Of a stretch of DNA of 64,000 nt, positions 27,701-37,137 are shown piece after piece. A model generated the notes under the pieces. That model saw only the letters and a program-made list of their open reading frames with translations. It was not told the DNA's origin and did not search any database. The position numbers and the translations under genes are program-made. Every line of letters begins with the position of its first letter. Within the stretch, counting starts at the first letter, position 1. Origin of the DNA: Clostridia bacterium. Lineage in GTDB: Bacteria > Bacillota > Clostridia > Christensenellales > Borkfalkiaceae. The DNA lies in the NCBI GenBank assembly GCA_900766495.1, contig CAAFVM010000039.1, positions 18,153 through 82,152 on the forward strand, in the 5' to 3' direction.

Positions 27701-28338
27701 CGATGATTGACGGCTACGATAAAGATTCTACGTCGATTAACGCGGGCTTTGCCTGGAAGACCGGCGGAGAAACCGGCTCCATTTGGAGCGGCGGCGATTA
27801 CTGGTATCTTACAGATGCCGACCCGATAGTTCGTTCTGTCATAATTACAAAGAACGGTATATCTAAAACAACGGCTTCGCTCCGCACCATCGACGGCGAC
27901 GCAACCGACTGGGCTGAAGATACTTTCACCGATTTCGGTTGCGGAAACGGGCAGTATTCGGTATTCCTCGGCAACGACGGTTTGTATGCGTTCTATAAGC
28001 TTACCGCTTCTTCCATAGAGGTATCCAACGCGAACGTAGGCGGCGACTGGTGGAAAAACGTTAACCTCGAATTCTTTGCCACCGAAAACACGCATCATGC
28101 CGTTATAATGGTATATAATGGTAAGCTTTACCACACCGATTTCATAACCGACGCGGCTATGACTTACACTCACAGCGATACCGACGGCGATACGTTGTAT
28201 ATCGAGTTCTTTATTGATAACAGCAAATTGATAGGCGTAACCTCTGAAACTCAAAGCGTAAGAGTCGACATCGGCGGGCAATTCCACCCGAACGGTTGGA
28301 GAGATTTCATGCGTAATTTCACTGTTACCAGAAAGTAA
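24709..28338 (+). CDS. Giant lipoprotein: SGNH esterase with CBM9-like and unassigned binding modules
   Basis: 1209 residues; lipobox cysteine at 26, then a Ser/Asp/Gly linker to about 75. A CBM9/DOMON-like domain follows (about 78-220). Unassigned module 1 is at about 283-466. An SGNH/GDSL hydrolase domain is at about 478-660 with block I GDSY (Ser487), block III GVND (Asn542) and block V DGLHYG (Asp632, His635). Unassigned module 2 is at about 674-880. Two C-terminal CBM9-like domains start at TVDGDMSDW and TIDGDATDW. GGAGG precedes the ATG. A secreted carbohydrate esterase that removes acyl groups from the glycan is inferred. Both unassigned modules resemble the repeats in the GH43 lipoprotein at 32154. 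Confidence 0.82.
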   Translation: MSKGKRFLTILLVVLCIGALLAFTSCDNGAIDSGNSSSSQPNTGDSSGSSGDSSDSTGDSSSSSGTENPDPEEPDEPLDAVHLDGIPQSAIKTVATAGDKTAKASWVVEYTQDGIKFVAYVEDDAIFADGDNMFANDGVELLISKVQRVKGYSAGTVSVTADVNGDVVVKNMSASASVTDSGVTAKAEKFTLDDKTIAGYMLTITVPYGATEVTYETKDLAVVFGLTNANDALTLKSVYDTTFGADYENVHTFVAVDENGDFSANPYFQYGMTWGSVNDVLVASSVWNIDGDDGSEEANIYSTGVDNKDNLIYMRNSNALNYYAEAKIAVQSLLNGEKYGKFGLTVTSADGAHGMFYYVDALAADGATINENAINLGFNNRSDVLAWAGNYQDVGNLGSVTSASYQGENYVTLGIYRQNGAFKLYANGNYIKTVSCGIVYDEAAYIGIASFNITMKVKDYSFTTEAADLADKKIETAEKDYLFIGDSYIDTAFWYTWGDTFGDLSAANEGVGGTKTTYWKNMVGTLQVMYNPKNIIMHIGVNDIDGGASALDTINNIGDLFERLSQAFPGVNIYYVGLAHNMMFTQFWGEYDKVNAAVTAAAEANEKLNYIDMNALITADSNGTTYQWFSPDGLHYGLDGYAAFDKAICSAIGVERENSKYGMGSVTVSGAPAYSYSSGWQFEADGIIHNTGKYEAQLYFSDIYAADFYAEAKISIAGTTYADDYPKAGLAFRSQKGLWFWAIDLAKGANSNGTYYNNGWSQVFLRPEVKNKDWDWQGCWDEFNWIYNNQYLDAYPNGTSFDYNTDHSYITLAIAKVGTDAWFISEGKVVNVLNGIFGKDEKVSAAVVNFDMDMYVKDAVSITNADDLKAKLASLKIYEKTKTVDGDMSDWTKEELANAIVIPTTDDREVKVYATLADDGLYIFYDAIHNTYVSNLTNWFDNTNVELRLPDGKQRFASANGQTSRWTFDTSTLTDFKFVTATENGKQHTKAEIFISYSMIDGYDKDSTSINAGFAWKTGGETGSIWSGGDYWYLTDADPIVRSVIITKNGISKTTASLRTIDGDATDWAEDTFTDFGCGNGQYSVFLGNDGLYAFYKLTASSIEVSNANVGGDWWKNVNLEFFATENTHHAVIMVYNGKLYHTDFITDAAMTYTHSDTDGDTLYIEFFIDNSKLIGVTSETQSVRVDIGGQFHPNGWRDFMRNFTVTRK

Positions 28339-28362
28339 TTAAACAATAAGCGCAACAAAACA

Positions 28363-28389
28363 TGCCCGCCGTCGTAAAGGCGGCGGGCA
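28363..28389 (+). other. Intercistronic GC-rich stem-loop
   Basis: TGCCCGCCG (28363-28371) pairs with CGGCGGGCA (28381-28389). No T run follows. Placed just upstream of a binding-protein gene, it fits an RNA-stabilising or processing hairpin that raises the level of that mRNA. Confidence 0.55.
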
Positions 28390-28413
28390 AAATACTTAAA
28401 CGAGGAGTTAACT

Positions 28414-30219
28414 ATGAAAAAATCGTCAAAATTTTTATCGCTTTTGCTTGCGGGTTTGGTCGCGGTAAGCGGCGCTGGCTGCGGCAATAAAGGCGGCGGC
28501 GACGTATCGCTCGATTCGAGCGGTAACGTTCGTCCCGGACCGGGCGGTGTAACCAACATTACGTTCTGGTATTACGGCGACGAAAACGAAGTAAGCGTTT
28601 TCAACAATTTGGTTGCCGAATTCAACGAAATCAACAAGGGCGTTATTAAAGTAAATCAGGAAAACAAGGGCAGCGAGGGTTACGGCGAAAACGCAAAAAT
28701 GGCGTTAAGACAGTCGAAAGCCTCGGTGGATATTTTGTATGTAGGCGATTCCGATTTTAAATCGTATGCCGAACTCGGGTATTTAGAGCCGCTCGATAAA
28801 TATCTTGAAACCAGTCAGGAAGTAAGAATCGAGGACATGTGGGAAACTTCGGTTAACCGTTTCAAATACGACGTTAACACCACCACTTCCACAGGTCCCG
28901 CCGCTCATTACTGGGGCATACCCAAAGATATAGGTCCTACCGTTATTTACTATAACGAAACCTATTTCGAAAACGCGGGCGTATCCGTAATAAGCGTGGC
29001 CGCCGAAGATTTAGCCGCGTTTAATAACGGCGCAGCCGATTCCCGCGGTAAAACCAAAGCGCAATACGGAATAGACGGCGAAGTTAAAGAAAAAGGATAT
29101 TTCGAACTCGGCGGTAAAAAATATTTCAACAACCAGGTTCCCATGAGCTGGGACGAATGCGTTACTCTTGCCACTTTGGTACAGAACATCGCGCGTAAAA
29201 CCGAAAAAAAGAGCAACATTTACGGTTACTTTACCGAATGGTGGTTCAATTACGGTTGGAGCGTAGGCGGCGACTGCATAGAATACGTTGAAACCGACGA
29301 CCCCGCGTATAACGGCGGTTATTACGATTTCACCCTTATGGACAGCACCAAAAACTATATCGTAGCCGACGACAACGCCGACGGTTTCACCGTTAACGGC
29401 ACTCACTACGAAGCGGGCGAAATAATTTCGTGGCAGGATAAACTGGTAGATACCAAAGCCGCGGCGAACGCTCGCGCAATCCGCAGCGAAGTATTGCAGG
29501 CTGCAGGCGAGGGCAAACTCAACGAACTGCCGTCCCAGCGCGACGCTTTCGTCGAATTCGTTCGTATCGGTCAAAAATCCAACGTAGAAGTAGAATCCGG
29601 ACTTAAAGGCTACGGCATATGCCCGTCGCCCACGTCAATCGGCGGCGACGCAGGCAAAACCGCGGCGTTTGCAAAAGGCGAGCTTGCAATGCTCGTAGAC
29701 GGCAGATGGAACGTTGTTGAATTCCGTTCGCAAATGGACGGCAAGTATAAATGGGACGTAGCTCCGCTTCCGCAGTATAAAACCTACGACGCCGAGGGCG
29801 ACATAGCCACTCACGGCGTGCAGGCAGGGCATTCGGGCAGCGTTGCGCTTTGCATAAACGCGAAATCCAACAAAAAGAACGCTGCTTGGAAATTCGCCGA
29901 ATTCATAGGCGGCAGAACCGGGCAGACTGCGCAATCGCTTTCCGGCTTCGCCATTCCCTCGCAGAAAGACCTCGCTAATTCAGAAGTATTTTTGCAGAGC
30001 GACAAAAACCCGCAGAACTCTATAGTATTCGTTCGCGCGGCCGAATACGAAACCCCGGGCGACTGGTGGTATCTTACCGACAAACAGTGGATTGACGACT
30101 GGGCGGGCGTTCTTAACGGCGACGTGAGAAACGGCAACAAAACCCTTTCGCAGTTCGAAACCGATTCAAAGTATTTAAAAACCTGGAGTTTGTTAAAAGA
30201 ATATACCAAGAAGAAATAA
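28414..30219 (+). CDS. ABC transporter sugar-binding lipoprotein (cassette B)
   Basis: 601 residues with the lipobox cysteine at residue 23 (GAGC). It resembles a family 1 solute-binding protein: NITFWYYGDENEVSVFNNLV at the start of the mature domain, VDILYVGDSDF and GIPKDIGPTVIYYN in the cleft, and FAKGELAMLVDGRWNV late. It is longer than usual. It lacks the acidic GPD insertion shared by the binding proteins of cassettes A and C, so this importer belongs to another subgroup. CGAGGAG precedes the start. Two permease genes follow. The ligand is unknown. Confidence 0.9.
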   Translation: MKKSSKFLSLLLAGLVAVSGAGCGNKGGGDVSLDSSGNVRPGPGGVTNITFWYYGDENEVSVFNNLVAEFNEINKGVIKVNQENKGSEGYGENAKMALRQSKASVDILYVGDSDFKSYAELGYLEPLDKYLETSQEVRIEDMWETSVNRFKYDVNTTTSTGPAAHYWGIPKDIGPTVIYYNETYFENAGVSVISVAAEDLAAFNNGAADSRGKTKAQYGIDGEVKEKGYFELGGKKYFNNQVPMSWDECVTLATLVQNIARKTEKKSNIYGYFTEWWFNYGWSVGGDCIEYVETDDPAYNGGYYDFTLMDSTKNYIVADDNADGFTVNGTHYEAGEIISWQDKLVDTKAAANARAIRSEVLQAAGEGKLNELPSQRDAFVEFVRIGQKSNVEVESGLKGYGICPSPTSIGGDAGKTAAFAKGELAMLVDGRWNVVEFRSQMDGKYKWDVAPLPQYKTYDAEGDIATHGVQAGHSGSVALCINAKSNKKNAAWKFAEFIGGRTGQTAQSLSGFAIPSQKDLANSEVFLQSDKNPQNSIVFVRAAEYETPGDWWYLTDKQWIDDWAGVLNGDVRNGNKTLSQFETDSKYLKTWSLLKEYTKKK

Positions 30220-30243
30220 CAACTCTTTTTAAGGAGGAAAATT

Positions 30244-31209
30244 ATGAGTTTCGAAAGAAATTCATCCGTTGGCAGCGGCGGGGACGCTCAATTAGGCGTT
30301 CCTGCCGCCGGCTTAAAACGGAAAAAACGCGTAAATAAAGAAGAAATCGCGGGAACGCTGCTCGCCTCCATTCCCATTGTGGGCTTTTTGATATTCGGGC
30401 TGGTTCCGCTTGTTCTCGCTCTGGCAATGGCGTTTTTGCATATGAAAGGCTTCGGCTTCGAGGGCGCCACCGCCGCCGGATTCGACAACTTTAAAACCGT
30501 TTTAACCGACCCCGTTTTTATTCATTCCATAGGAAATACTTTCCGTATGGGCGCAAGCGTGCTTATAAGCCAGGTTTTCGCTTTGTTTATAGCTTATTTT
30601 TTAAGCAGACCCATTCGCGGCAAAAAGTTTTTCAGAATGCTGTTCTTCGTGCCTTACGTATGCTCGGTTGTTGCCGTAACGCTTATGTGGAAGTATATGT
30701 TCAACACCAACTACGGCATAATCAACCAGATTTTGGGCAGAACCGGCGACGACGCGATTGACTGGCTGGGTAACTCCAAGTATTACACATGGGCTATAAT
30801 CATAATGAGCGTATGGTCGGGCATGGGCTTCGGTATAGTTTTGTATACCGCCGCGCTTACCAACGTAAACAGCAACATGATTGAAGCGGCTAAAATCGAC
30901 GGAGCGGGCGGCGCGAGAACCTTTTTAAGCATAGTTCTGCCGTCTATTTCTCCTACGAGTTTTTACCTTTTGGTAATGGGCGTTATAGGCGCGTTGCAGG
31001 CGTTTGCCGTAACCAACGTTTTAAGTGCGGACGGCGGACCCAACAACGACGGCATAACCATAGTTTTCTATTTGTATCGTCGAGTGTTTGCGTATAACAA
31101 CACCATGGGCGAAGCCAGCGCTTCGGCGTGGATACTTTCGGGAATGATACTTATAGTCACGGCGATACAGTTTATCGTTTCGAAATATTGGGTGAGCTAT
31201 GATGATTAA
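30244..31209 (+). CDS. ABC sugar transporter permease, MalF/UgpA type (cassette B)
   Basis: 321 residues; an approximately 35-residue polar, basic N-terminus precedes six membrane segments. The EAA loop is IEAAKIDGAGGARTFLSIVL. AAGGAGG precedes the ATG. It overlaps the next permease gene by 11 bp, so their translation is coupled. The MalF-type proteins of cassettes A and C resemble each other more than either resembles this one. Confidence 0.92.
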   Translation: MSFERNSSVGSGGDAQLGVPAAGLKRKKRVNKEEIAGTLLASIPIVGFLIFGLVPLVLALAMAFLHMKGFGFEGATAAGFDNFKTVLTDPVFIHSIGNTFRMGASVLISQVFALFIAYFLSRPIRGKKFFRMLFFVPYVCSVVAVTLMWKYMFNTNYGIINQILGRTGDDAIDWLGNSKYYTWAIIIMSVWSGMGFGIVLYTAALTNVNSNMIEAAKIDGAGGARTFLSIVLPSISPTSFYLLVMGVIGALQAFAVTNVLSADGGPNNDGITIVFYLYRRVFAYNNTMGEASASAWILSGMILIVTAIQFIVSKYWVSYDD

Positions 31210-32107
31210 CGCAAGTGTAAATGAAAATAAAACGGTGAAACGCAAAAACGGCAAGGTTTCGCAGATTATAGGAAAAGTTGTTATTTACTTAATCCTTATT
31301 CTTTACGCCATAGTCATTATTTTCCCGTTTTCAATAATTATAGTAACCTCTTTTAAAACCTGGCAGGATTCTTCCGCTTTAAGGTTCGAATGGATTCCCG
31401 CAAACGGCTTTACGCTTGATGGATATAAGGAAGTGTTCGCGTTTAAGGCTAACCCCAACAGCGCTCTTCCCACCTTGGTTCGCAGCTTTATAAACACGGT
31501 TTTATATATTCTTCCGCCTACGGTTATAGGTCTGTTTGCCTCGTCGATGGCGGCTTATGCGTTCGCAAAGCTTAAATTCCGCGCGAAAAACGTGATGTAC
31601 AGCGTTCTGCTTGCCACCATGATGATTCCCGGAACCATTACCATAGCTCCGCAGTTCGCCATATACGACGCCATTCAGTGGGTAGACACTCCGCTCCCGC
31701 TTATGGTTCCCGGCATGTTCGGGGCGGCGGCGTGCGTGTTCTTTATGCGCCAGTTCTTCTCGGGCATACCCGACAGTTTAATCGAAGCCGCCAAGCTCGA
31801 CGGCGAAAGTTACGTGGGCATATTCTTCCGCATTATGGTTCCGCTATCGGTTCCCGCACTCCTCGCGCAGGGGCTGCTCGGGTTCATCGGCGGATATAAC
31901 GATTATTTCAACCCGTTAATCTATTTGCAATCATCCGACATACAAACCTTGCAGGTGGCTTTGCGTACGTTCTCTACGGTTTACGCTTCGAAGCCGAGCA
32001 TCGTTATGGCGGGCACCGTCGTCGCGCTCATTCCTATGCTTATAATTTACTTTATAGCGCAGGACTACTTTATCGAGGGTATTGCGGCGAGCGGGCTTAA
32101 ATCGTAA
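31199..32107 (+). CDS. ABC sugar transporter permease, MalG type (cassette B)
   Basis: 302 residues with about six membrane segments and the EAA loop IEAAKLDGESYVGIFFRIMV. The start ATG lies inside the end of the previous gene, with GGTGAG just before it. It completes the cassette B importer. Again there is no ATPase gene beside it. Confidence 0.92.
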   Translation: MMINASVNENKTVKRKNGKVSQIIGKVVIYLILILYAIVIIFPFSIIIVTSFKTWQDSSALRFEWIPANGFTLDGYKEVFAFKANPNSALPTLVRSFINTVLYILPPTVIGLFASSMAAYAFAKLKFRAKNVMYSVLLATMMIPGTITIAPQFAIYDAIQWVDTPLPLMVPGMFGAAACVFFMRQFFSGIPDSLIEAAKLDGESYVGIFFRIMVPLSVPALLAQGLLGFIGGYNDYFNPLIYLQSSDIQTLQVALRTFSTVYASKPSIVMAGTVVALIPMLIIYFIAQDYFIEGIAASGLKS

Positions 32108-32153
32108 TACGGTTTGCGCCGTTACTTAAATTTTAAGGAGAAAAATTTTCCGT

Positions 32154-35100
32154 ATGAAAAAATCTAAAATAATATCGTTTGTTCTGGCGGTAGGAATGGT
32201 TGCGGGCGTAGCATCGTCGTGCAAAAGCGGCGGCGGCAGCGACACCACCGTTTTAACCCGCGACAATTACAACGCCGAACTTTTAAGCGAAGCCGAAAAC
32301 GTAAGCGCCGGCTATAACGGCAATTTGTTTTATGTGAACACTCTTGAATTTCAGGTTGCCGACCCGTCCGTAATTTATATTCCGGAGGGCGACGAAGCGG
32401 GGTATTTTTACGCTTACGGCACCAGCGACGAAATAGGGTGCCACGGTTTTCAGGCGTGGCGTTCCAAAGATTTATCGCACTGGGAATGCACGGGCATAGC
32501 CTACGCTCCCGATTACAGCGTTACCTGGGCGGTTAACAACTACTGGGCGCCCGAAGTTATTTACGACGCGAAAACCAAACTGTATTATATGTTCTATAAC
32601 GCGTATAATCAGAACGACAACAACAGGCTGTGCCTGTCGGTTGCCTATTCGTCTTCGCCCAAGGGTCCGTTCGTTTCGCCCGACGGCAGAAAGGACGCCA
32701 ACGGCGATATGCTTTCCGCATCCAAACCTGTTTTCGACGTAAGCAAGAACAACCCCGTAATAGCGGCTCTCGAAGAGCAGACCCCGGGCATCGCTCGCAC
32801 TCACGCGCTTGACGCCAGCCCGTTCATCGACCCCGTAACCAACGATAAATATTTGTTTTTCAGTTATTACAACGATTACGGCGAGGGTTCTTTCATTTAC
32901 GGTATGAAAATGAAAGACTGGTTCACTCCCGATTATTCCACGCTTACCATGCTGACTTACCCCGGTTACGAAACCGTGGCGGGCGGCAATGCCAACGAAA
33001 ACAAACAAAAAGTTTCCGAGGGCGGCGTAAACGAGGGACCGTTTATGATTTATAACGACGGTAAGTATTATATGACTTACAGCGCGTTCGGTTATACCGA
33101 CGCACGTTACCGCGTTAAACAGGCTATAGCAGATTCTCCCCTCGGAACCTTTACCAAAATAAACGAGGACGACGGCGGTATAGTCGTTTCTTCCGACGTA
33201 GCCAACTGGAACCACATAGTAAGCGCGGGACACCACAGCTTTATTCAGTGCGGCGACGAATTGTTCATCGCTTATCACACCTTTAAAAACCGCACCAGTA
33301 TTTCCGACGGCAGGGCGCTCGCTCTCGACAGAATTATATGGACTAAAAACTCCGACGGCGTGAACGTTATGCACACCAACGGACCTACCTGGTCGGTTCA
33401 ACCGCTTCCCGAATTCTTGTCGGGCTATAAAAACATAGCTTCCGAAGCCACGGTTACCGCAAACAGCACCAAGTCCGACAGTAAAACCGAATATCTTACC
33501 GACGGACTTGTAAAATATAAGGAATTCGACCTTGTAACCGAATGGACGGCAAACGGCGGTCAATCGGTTATAACGCTCACGTGGGACGCTTTCAAAACCG
33601 TGCGCGGCATTATGATTTACAACTCTTACGATTATTTGAAAACTTTCGTTTCGGTTAATAAAGTAGAGTTCGAATATAAGAAAGCCGACGGCAAAACCGC
33701 AACCGCGGTTATAAACAATCTGCCGTTCGACTGGGACTGGAACTGCGAAGCCGACGCAAGCTTTATGCGCCCGGGCGGAGCCGCTATCGCCGAATTCGAC
33801 GAAATGCCGGTTAAGAGCATTAAAATTTATTTAACCTCGGCTCAAGGCGCCGACGAACTTGCTTTAAGCGAAATATTCGTTATGGGCAAGGACAGCGAAT
33901 GCCAAGGCGTAAGCTCGTTTAAAAAATATTCTTACGAAAACGCTTCTTACGGTTCGTCTCATATCGACAACCAAAGCAGAACGTTCGGCAAGGTGGCGGG
34001 CAGCAAAAACCTCGAAACCTATTACGGTTACGACCTCACGCACGATGACGGAACCGAAAACGCATATATCGAACAAAAAGGCGTTTCCGACCAGTACGCT
34101 TACTTCAAAGACGTATATTCCACCTCGTTCTATGCAGAAGCCGAATTCACGGTTACCGCAAGCAAGCCTTATTCGAACGATAAGTTCCCCAAATTCGGCA
34201 TTGCCATGACCTGCAACGACTATTACACCAACACCATATTCTTCTATGTGGACGCGGTTAATTATTCGAACACCACGGTAGGCTGCGCGCAACGTACCCT
34301 CGACAACAGCGACTGGGACTGGAACGCCACCGAACAGCTTGTAAACGTTGACGGCATCAAATACACCAACGACAATTACGTTAAACTCGCCGTGTTAAGA
34401 AAGGGCAACGAGTTCTACCTTATCTGTAACGGTAAACTGGCTATTTATTACGACAGTTTCAACGTTTTCAGCGCCGACCAGAACTCGGCGGTAGGCTTCT
34501 TGACCTTTAATACTCCGCTTAAAATAAGAAACTATTCGGCTACGTCAGACCAAGCCGTTATTGCCGAAAAGAGCAAACTTTACGCCGATTCCATAAAGGG
34601 CGAAACTTTCGGCAAATCGGGCGAATATTCAAGCACCAGCGGCTGGGATTTCTCGGAAGACAAAGGTTCGTCGGCTAACGCCACTCAAACGCTTATCGGC
34701 GACCAGTACGCTTATTTCAAAAACTTCAACAACAATCAATTCTACGTTGAAACCGAAATATCCGTAACAAAAGATTTGGGCGATTCTTTCCCGAAATTCG
34801 GTATTTTCGCAAGAAACGAAAGCAATACTTTCTTCTTCTATATCGACGGTTCCGCCGCATATACCTCGAAAAGAGTAGGGTATGTGTCGCGCGTGAATAA
34901 CGGCGACTGGGGTTGGGGTAACGCCTCGTATAACGCCGAAACAACGGTTTCGGATATGGGCGCGTATAAAGACGGCGAATATGTTAAACTCGGGCTTTTG
35001 CGCGACGGAAACACCTTTAAAATGTATGTGAACGACGTTTTGGTTCTCACCGTAACCGACGTTGAGGGGTTCGGCGCTTCGGACGACGGCGTTTGCGGCA

Positions 35101-35174
35101 TTTTAACATTCACTACGGGCGTTAACGTGAAAAATTATTCGGTTACCGCCGACATTTCGAAAATTAAACAATAA
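32154..35174 (+). CDS. Secreted GH43-family lipoprotein with binding modules
   Basis: 1006 residues; lipobox cysteine at 23. Residues about 55-425 form the GH43 propeller with Asp70 (VADPSVIY), Asp220 (HALDASPFI) and Glu294 (GVNEGPFMIY) as the expected base, modulator and acid, plus NNYWAPEVIYD. About 426-585 resembles an F5/8 discoidin-like carbohydrate-binding domain (NIASEATVTANSTKSDSKTE). Two further modules (about 590-800 and 810-1004) repeat one another and resemble those flanking the SGNH domain at 24709, with YAYFK near the start and FFFYVDA/FFFYIDG in the core. AAGGAG lies a little far (13 bp) from the ATG. It likely trims arabinose, xylose or galactose side chains outside the cell before import. 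Confidence 0.85.
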   Translation: MKKSKIISFVLAVGMVAGVASSCKSGGGSDTTVLTRDNYNAELLSEAENVSAGYNGNLFYVNTLEFQVADPSVIYIPEGDEAGYFYAYGTSDEIGCHGFQAWRSKDLSHWECTGIAYAPDYSVTWAVNNYWAPEVIYDAKTKLYYMFYNAYNQNDNNRLCLSVAYSSSPKGPFVSPDGRKDANGDMLSASKPVFDVSKNNPVIAALEEQTPGIARTHALDASPFIDPVTNDKYLFFSYYNDYGEGSFIYGMKMKDWFTPDYSTLTMLTYPGYETVAGGNANENKQKVSEGGVNEGPFMIYNDGKYYMTYSAFGYTDARYRVKQAIADSPLGTFTKINEDDGGIVVSSDVANWNHIVSAGHHSFIQCGDELFIAYHTFKNRTSISDGRALALDRIIWTKNSDGVNVMHTNGPTWSVQPLPEFLSGYKNIASEATVTANSTKSDSKTEYLTDGLVKYKEFDLVTEWTANGGQSVITLTWDAFKTVRGIMIYNSYDYLKTFVSVNKVEFEYKKADGKTATAVINNLPFDWDWNCEADASFMRPGGAAIAEFDEMPVKSIKIYLTSAQGADELALSEIFVMGKDSECQGVSSFKKYSYENASYGSSHIDNQSRTFGKVAGSKNLETYYGYDLTHDDGTENAYIEQKGVSDQYAYFKDVYSTSFYAEAEFTVTASKPYSNDKFPKFGIAMTCNDYYTNTIFFYVDAVNYSNTTVGCAQRTLDNSDWDWNATEQLVNVDGIKYTNDNYVKLAVLRKGNEFYLICNGKLAIYYDSFNVFSADQNSAVGFLTFNTPLKIRNYSATSDQAVIAEKSKLYADSIKGETFGKSGEYSSTSGWDFSEDKGSSANATQTLIGDQYAYFKNFNNNQFYVETEISVTKDLGDSFPKFGIFARNESNTFFFYIDGSAAYTSKRVGYVSRVNNGDWGWGNASYNAETTVSDMGAYKDGEYVKLGLLRDGNTFKMYVNDVLVLTVTDVEGFGASDDGVCGILTFTTGVNVKNYSVTADISKIKQ

Positions 35175-35198
35175 CCGATATTTGCAAGGAGTTAAATT

Positions 35199-36935
35199 AT
35201 GAACATCAGAAACGAGTACCCTCGTCCGCAACAAAAAAGAAATTACTGGTTTACGCTGAACGGCGAGTGGGATTTTTGTTTCGACGACCGCGACGAGGGC
35301 TTGAAAAAGCAATACGCTCTCGGTAACGGGTTCGATAAAAAAATCGTCGTTCCGTTTCCTTATCAATATAAGGCGAGCGGCATAGGCGACGAAAGCGTGC
35401 ATGAAATAGTTTGGTATAAAAAACAGTTTAACGTCGATTCGCTCGATAAAAACTATCTGCTTTGCTTCGGCGGCGTCGATTACATTTGCGACGTTTTCGT
35501 AAACGGCGTTCACGTAGCCTCGCACGAGGGCGGTTACACCGAATTCGACGTTGACGTTACAAATTATTTGAACGTAGGCGAAAATTTGCTTGTTCTGCGC
35601 GTTTACGACCCCGAAAAGTGCGATATTCCTCGCGGAAAACAATCGTGGAAAGGCGAACGCTTCGGCTGCTGGTACGTGCCTGTAACCGGCGTTTGGAAAA
35701 GCGTTTGGGTAGAATGCTTCAATAAGGACTACGTTGCCGAAAGAACGCTGTTCACCTCGATTGACGAGGGCAAAGTTTACGGCGAAATCGAAACCGCGTA
35801 TTCGGTTGCCGACAAAATGGAAATTACAGTTTACGCCGACGGAAAAGAGCAAACTTTCGCGCAGTTCAAGGTTGAAAACGGCAGAGTTCGCTATTCGGTT
35901 TCGGTTAAAAACAACCTCGAAATAGATAAGTTTATTTTGTGGTCGCCCGAAAATCCCTATCTTTACGGCATTTCTTATAAGCTTTATAAGGGCAACGAGG
36001 TGCTCGACGAAATAACTTCGCGCTTCGGTATGCGTAAAATATCGGTTGAAAACGGCAAAATTTGTCTTAACAACAAGCCGTATTATCAGAAACTCATTCT
36101 CGACCAAGGCTATTTCGGCGACGGCGGACTTACCGCTTTATCGGTTGAGCAAATAAAAGAAAGCATTGTTTTGATGAAAGAGGCGGGCTTTAACGGCGCG
36201 CGTAAGCATCAGAAAATAGAAGACCCGTATTTCTATTATTTTGCCGACGAACTCGGATTTTTAACCTGGCTGGAAATGCCCTCGGGCTATAATTTCGGCA
36301 AGACCGAGATTAAAACGTTCAATTCGCAAATCGTAGATATTATCGCGCAGAACTCATCGTTCACCTCGATTGTGGCTTACGTTCCGCTTAACGAAAGCTG
36401 GGGCGTAGACGCGATTGTAAGCGACAAATATCAGCAAGCCTTTGCGAAAAGCCTTTATTACACCATAAAGGCGCTTGACGATACCCGCCTTGTAAGCACA
36501 AACGACGGCTGGGAGGGCGTTACCGAAAGCGACATAATAACCGTTCATGATTACTGCCGCGATTCGCAGAAATACGCCGAATTTTACACCGACGAGAGCA
36601 TGGTTGACTCTATGGCGCCCGCAAACAGAAGAATTATGAGCAACGGCAATAATTATAAAGGGCAGCCGCTCATCTTCTCGGAATACGGCGGAATAGCGTT
36701 CGCCAAAGATTCGCAGGGCGGCAACTGGGGCTACGGCGACGGAGCAAAAACCGCGGAAGAAATGCTCGAACGCATTAAGGACTTGTCCGTAGGGCTTAAC
36801 AACACCTATTTTCAAGGTTTTTGCTACACGCAGTTAACCGACGTTCAGCAGGAAGTAAACGGGCTTTTCGACGCCGATTACAAAGCTAAACTCGACCTTA
36901 AAAAACTGAAAGAAATTTTCGACGCAGTTAAATAA
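35199..36935 (+). CDS. GH2-family glycosidase, cytoplasmic
   Basis: 578 residues, no signal peptide. Residues about 1-170 are the sugar-binding jelly-roll domain (LNGEWDFCFDD, HEIVWYKKQF, VNGVHVASHEGGYTEF). About 170-275 is the Ig-like domain, and about 275-578 the TIM barrel. The acid/base Glu399 lies in PLNESWG and the nucleophile Glu495 in IFSEYGGIA. It is shorter than LacZ-type beta-galactosidases and fits the compact GH2 class; beta-galactosidase, beta-glucuronidase or another activity cannot be separated. AAGGAG precedes the ATG. It is the last gene of cassette B, and a strong terminator follows. Confidence 0.88.
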   Translation: MNIRNEYPRPQQKRNYWFTLNGEWDFCFDDRDEGLKKQYALGNGFDKKIVVPFPYQYKASGIGDESVHEIVWYKKQFNVDSLDKNYLLCFGGVDYICDVFVNGVHVASHEGGYTEFDVDVTNYLNVGENLLVLRVYDPEKCDIPRGKQSWKGERFGCWYVPVTGVWKSVWVECFNKDYVAERTLFTSIDEGKVYGEIETAYSVADKMEITVYADGKEQTFAQFKVENGRVRYSVSVKNNLEIDKFILWSPENPYLYGISYKLYKGNEVLDEITSRFGMRKISVENGKICLNNKPYYQKLILDQGYFGDGGLTALSVEQIKESIVLMKEAGFNGARKHQKIEDPYFYYFADELGFLTWLEMPSGYNFGKTEIKTFNSQIVDIIAQNSSFTSIVAYVPLNESWGVDAIVSDKYQQAFAKSLYYTIKALDDTRLVSTNDGWEGVTESDIITVHDYCRDSQKYAEFYTDESMVDSMAPANRRIMSNGNNYKGQPLIFSEYGGIAFAKDSQGGNWGYGDGAKTAEEMLERIKDLSVGLNNTYFQGFCYTQLTDVQQEVNGLFDADYKAKLDLKKLKEIFDAVK

Positions 36936-36953
36936 GGTTAAAATATTAAAAAT

Positions 36954-36993
36954 AAAAATCGCTTGGAAGCTTTATTGTTTTCAAGCGATTTTT
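36954..36993 (+). terminator. Strong rho-independent terminator after cassette B
   Basis: AAAAATCGCTTG (36954-36965) pairs perfectly with CAAGCGATTTTT (36982-36993), with a T run following. The A tract on the left makes it usable from both sides. Confidence 0.85.
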
Positions 36994-37137
36994 TATATTA
37001 AATAAAAAAAGAAATTTAATTAAAAGTGCGGCTATAAGCCCGTTAACGGCACTTTCGCGCACGTTTTTATATTGTTGTCTCTTTTAAAACTTTGAAAAAA
37101 AACGAAAAAAATTATAGGCATTATCGTAAAATTATCG

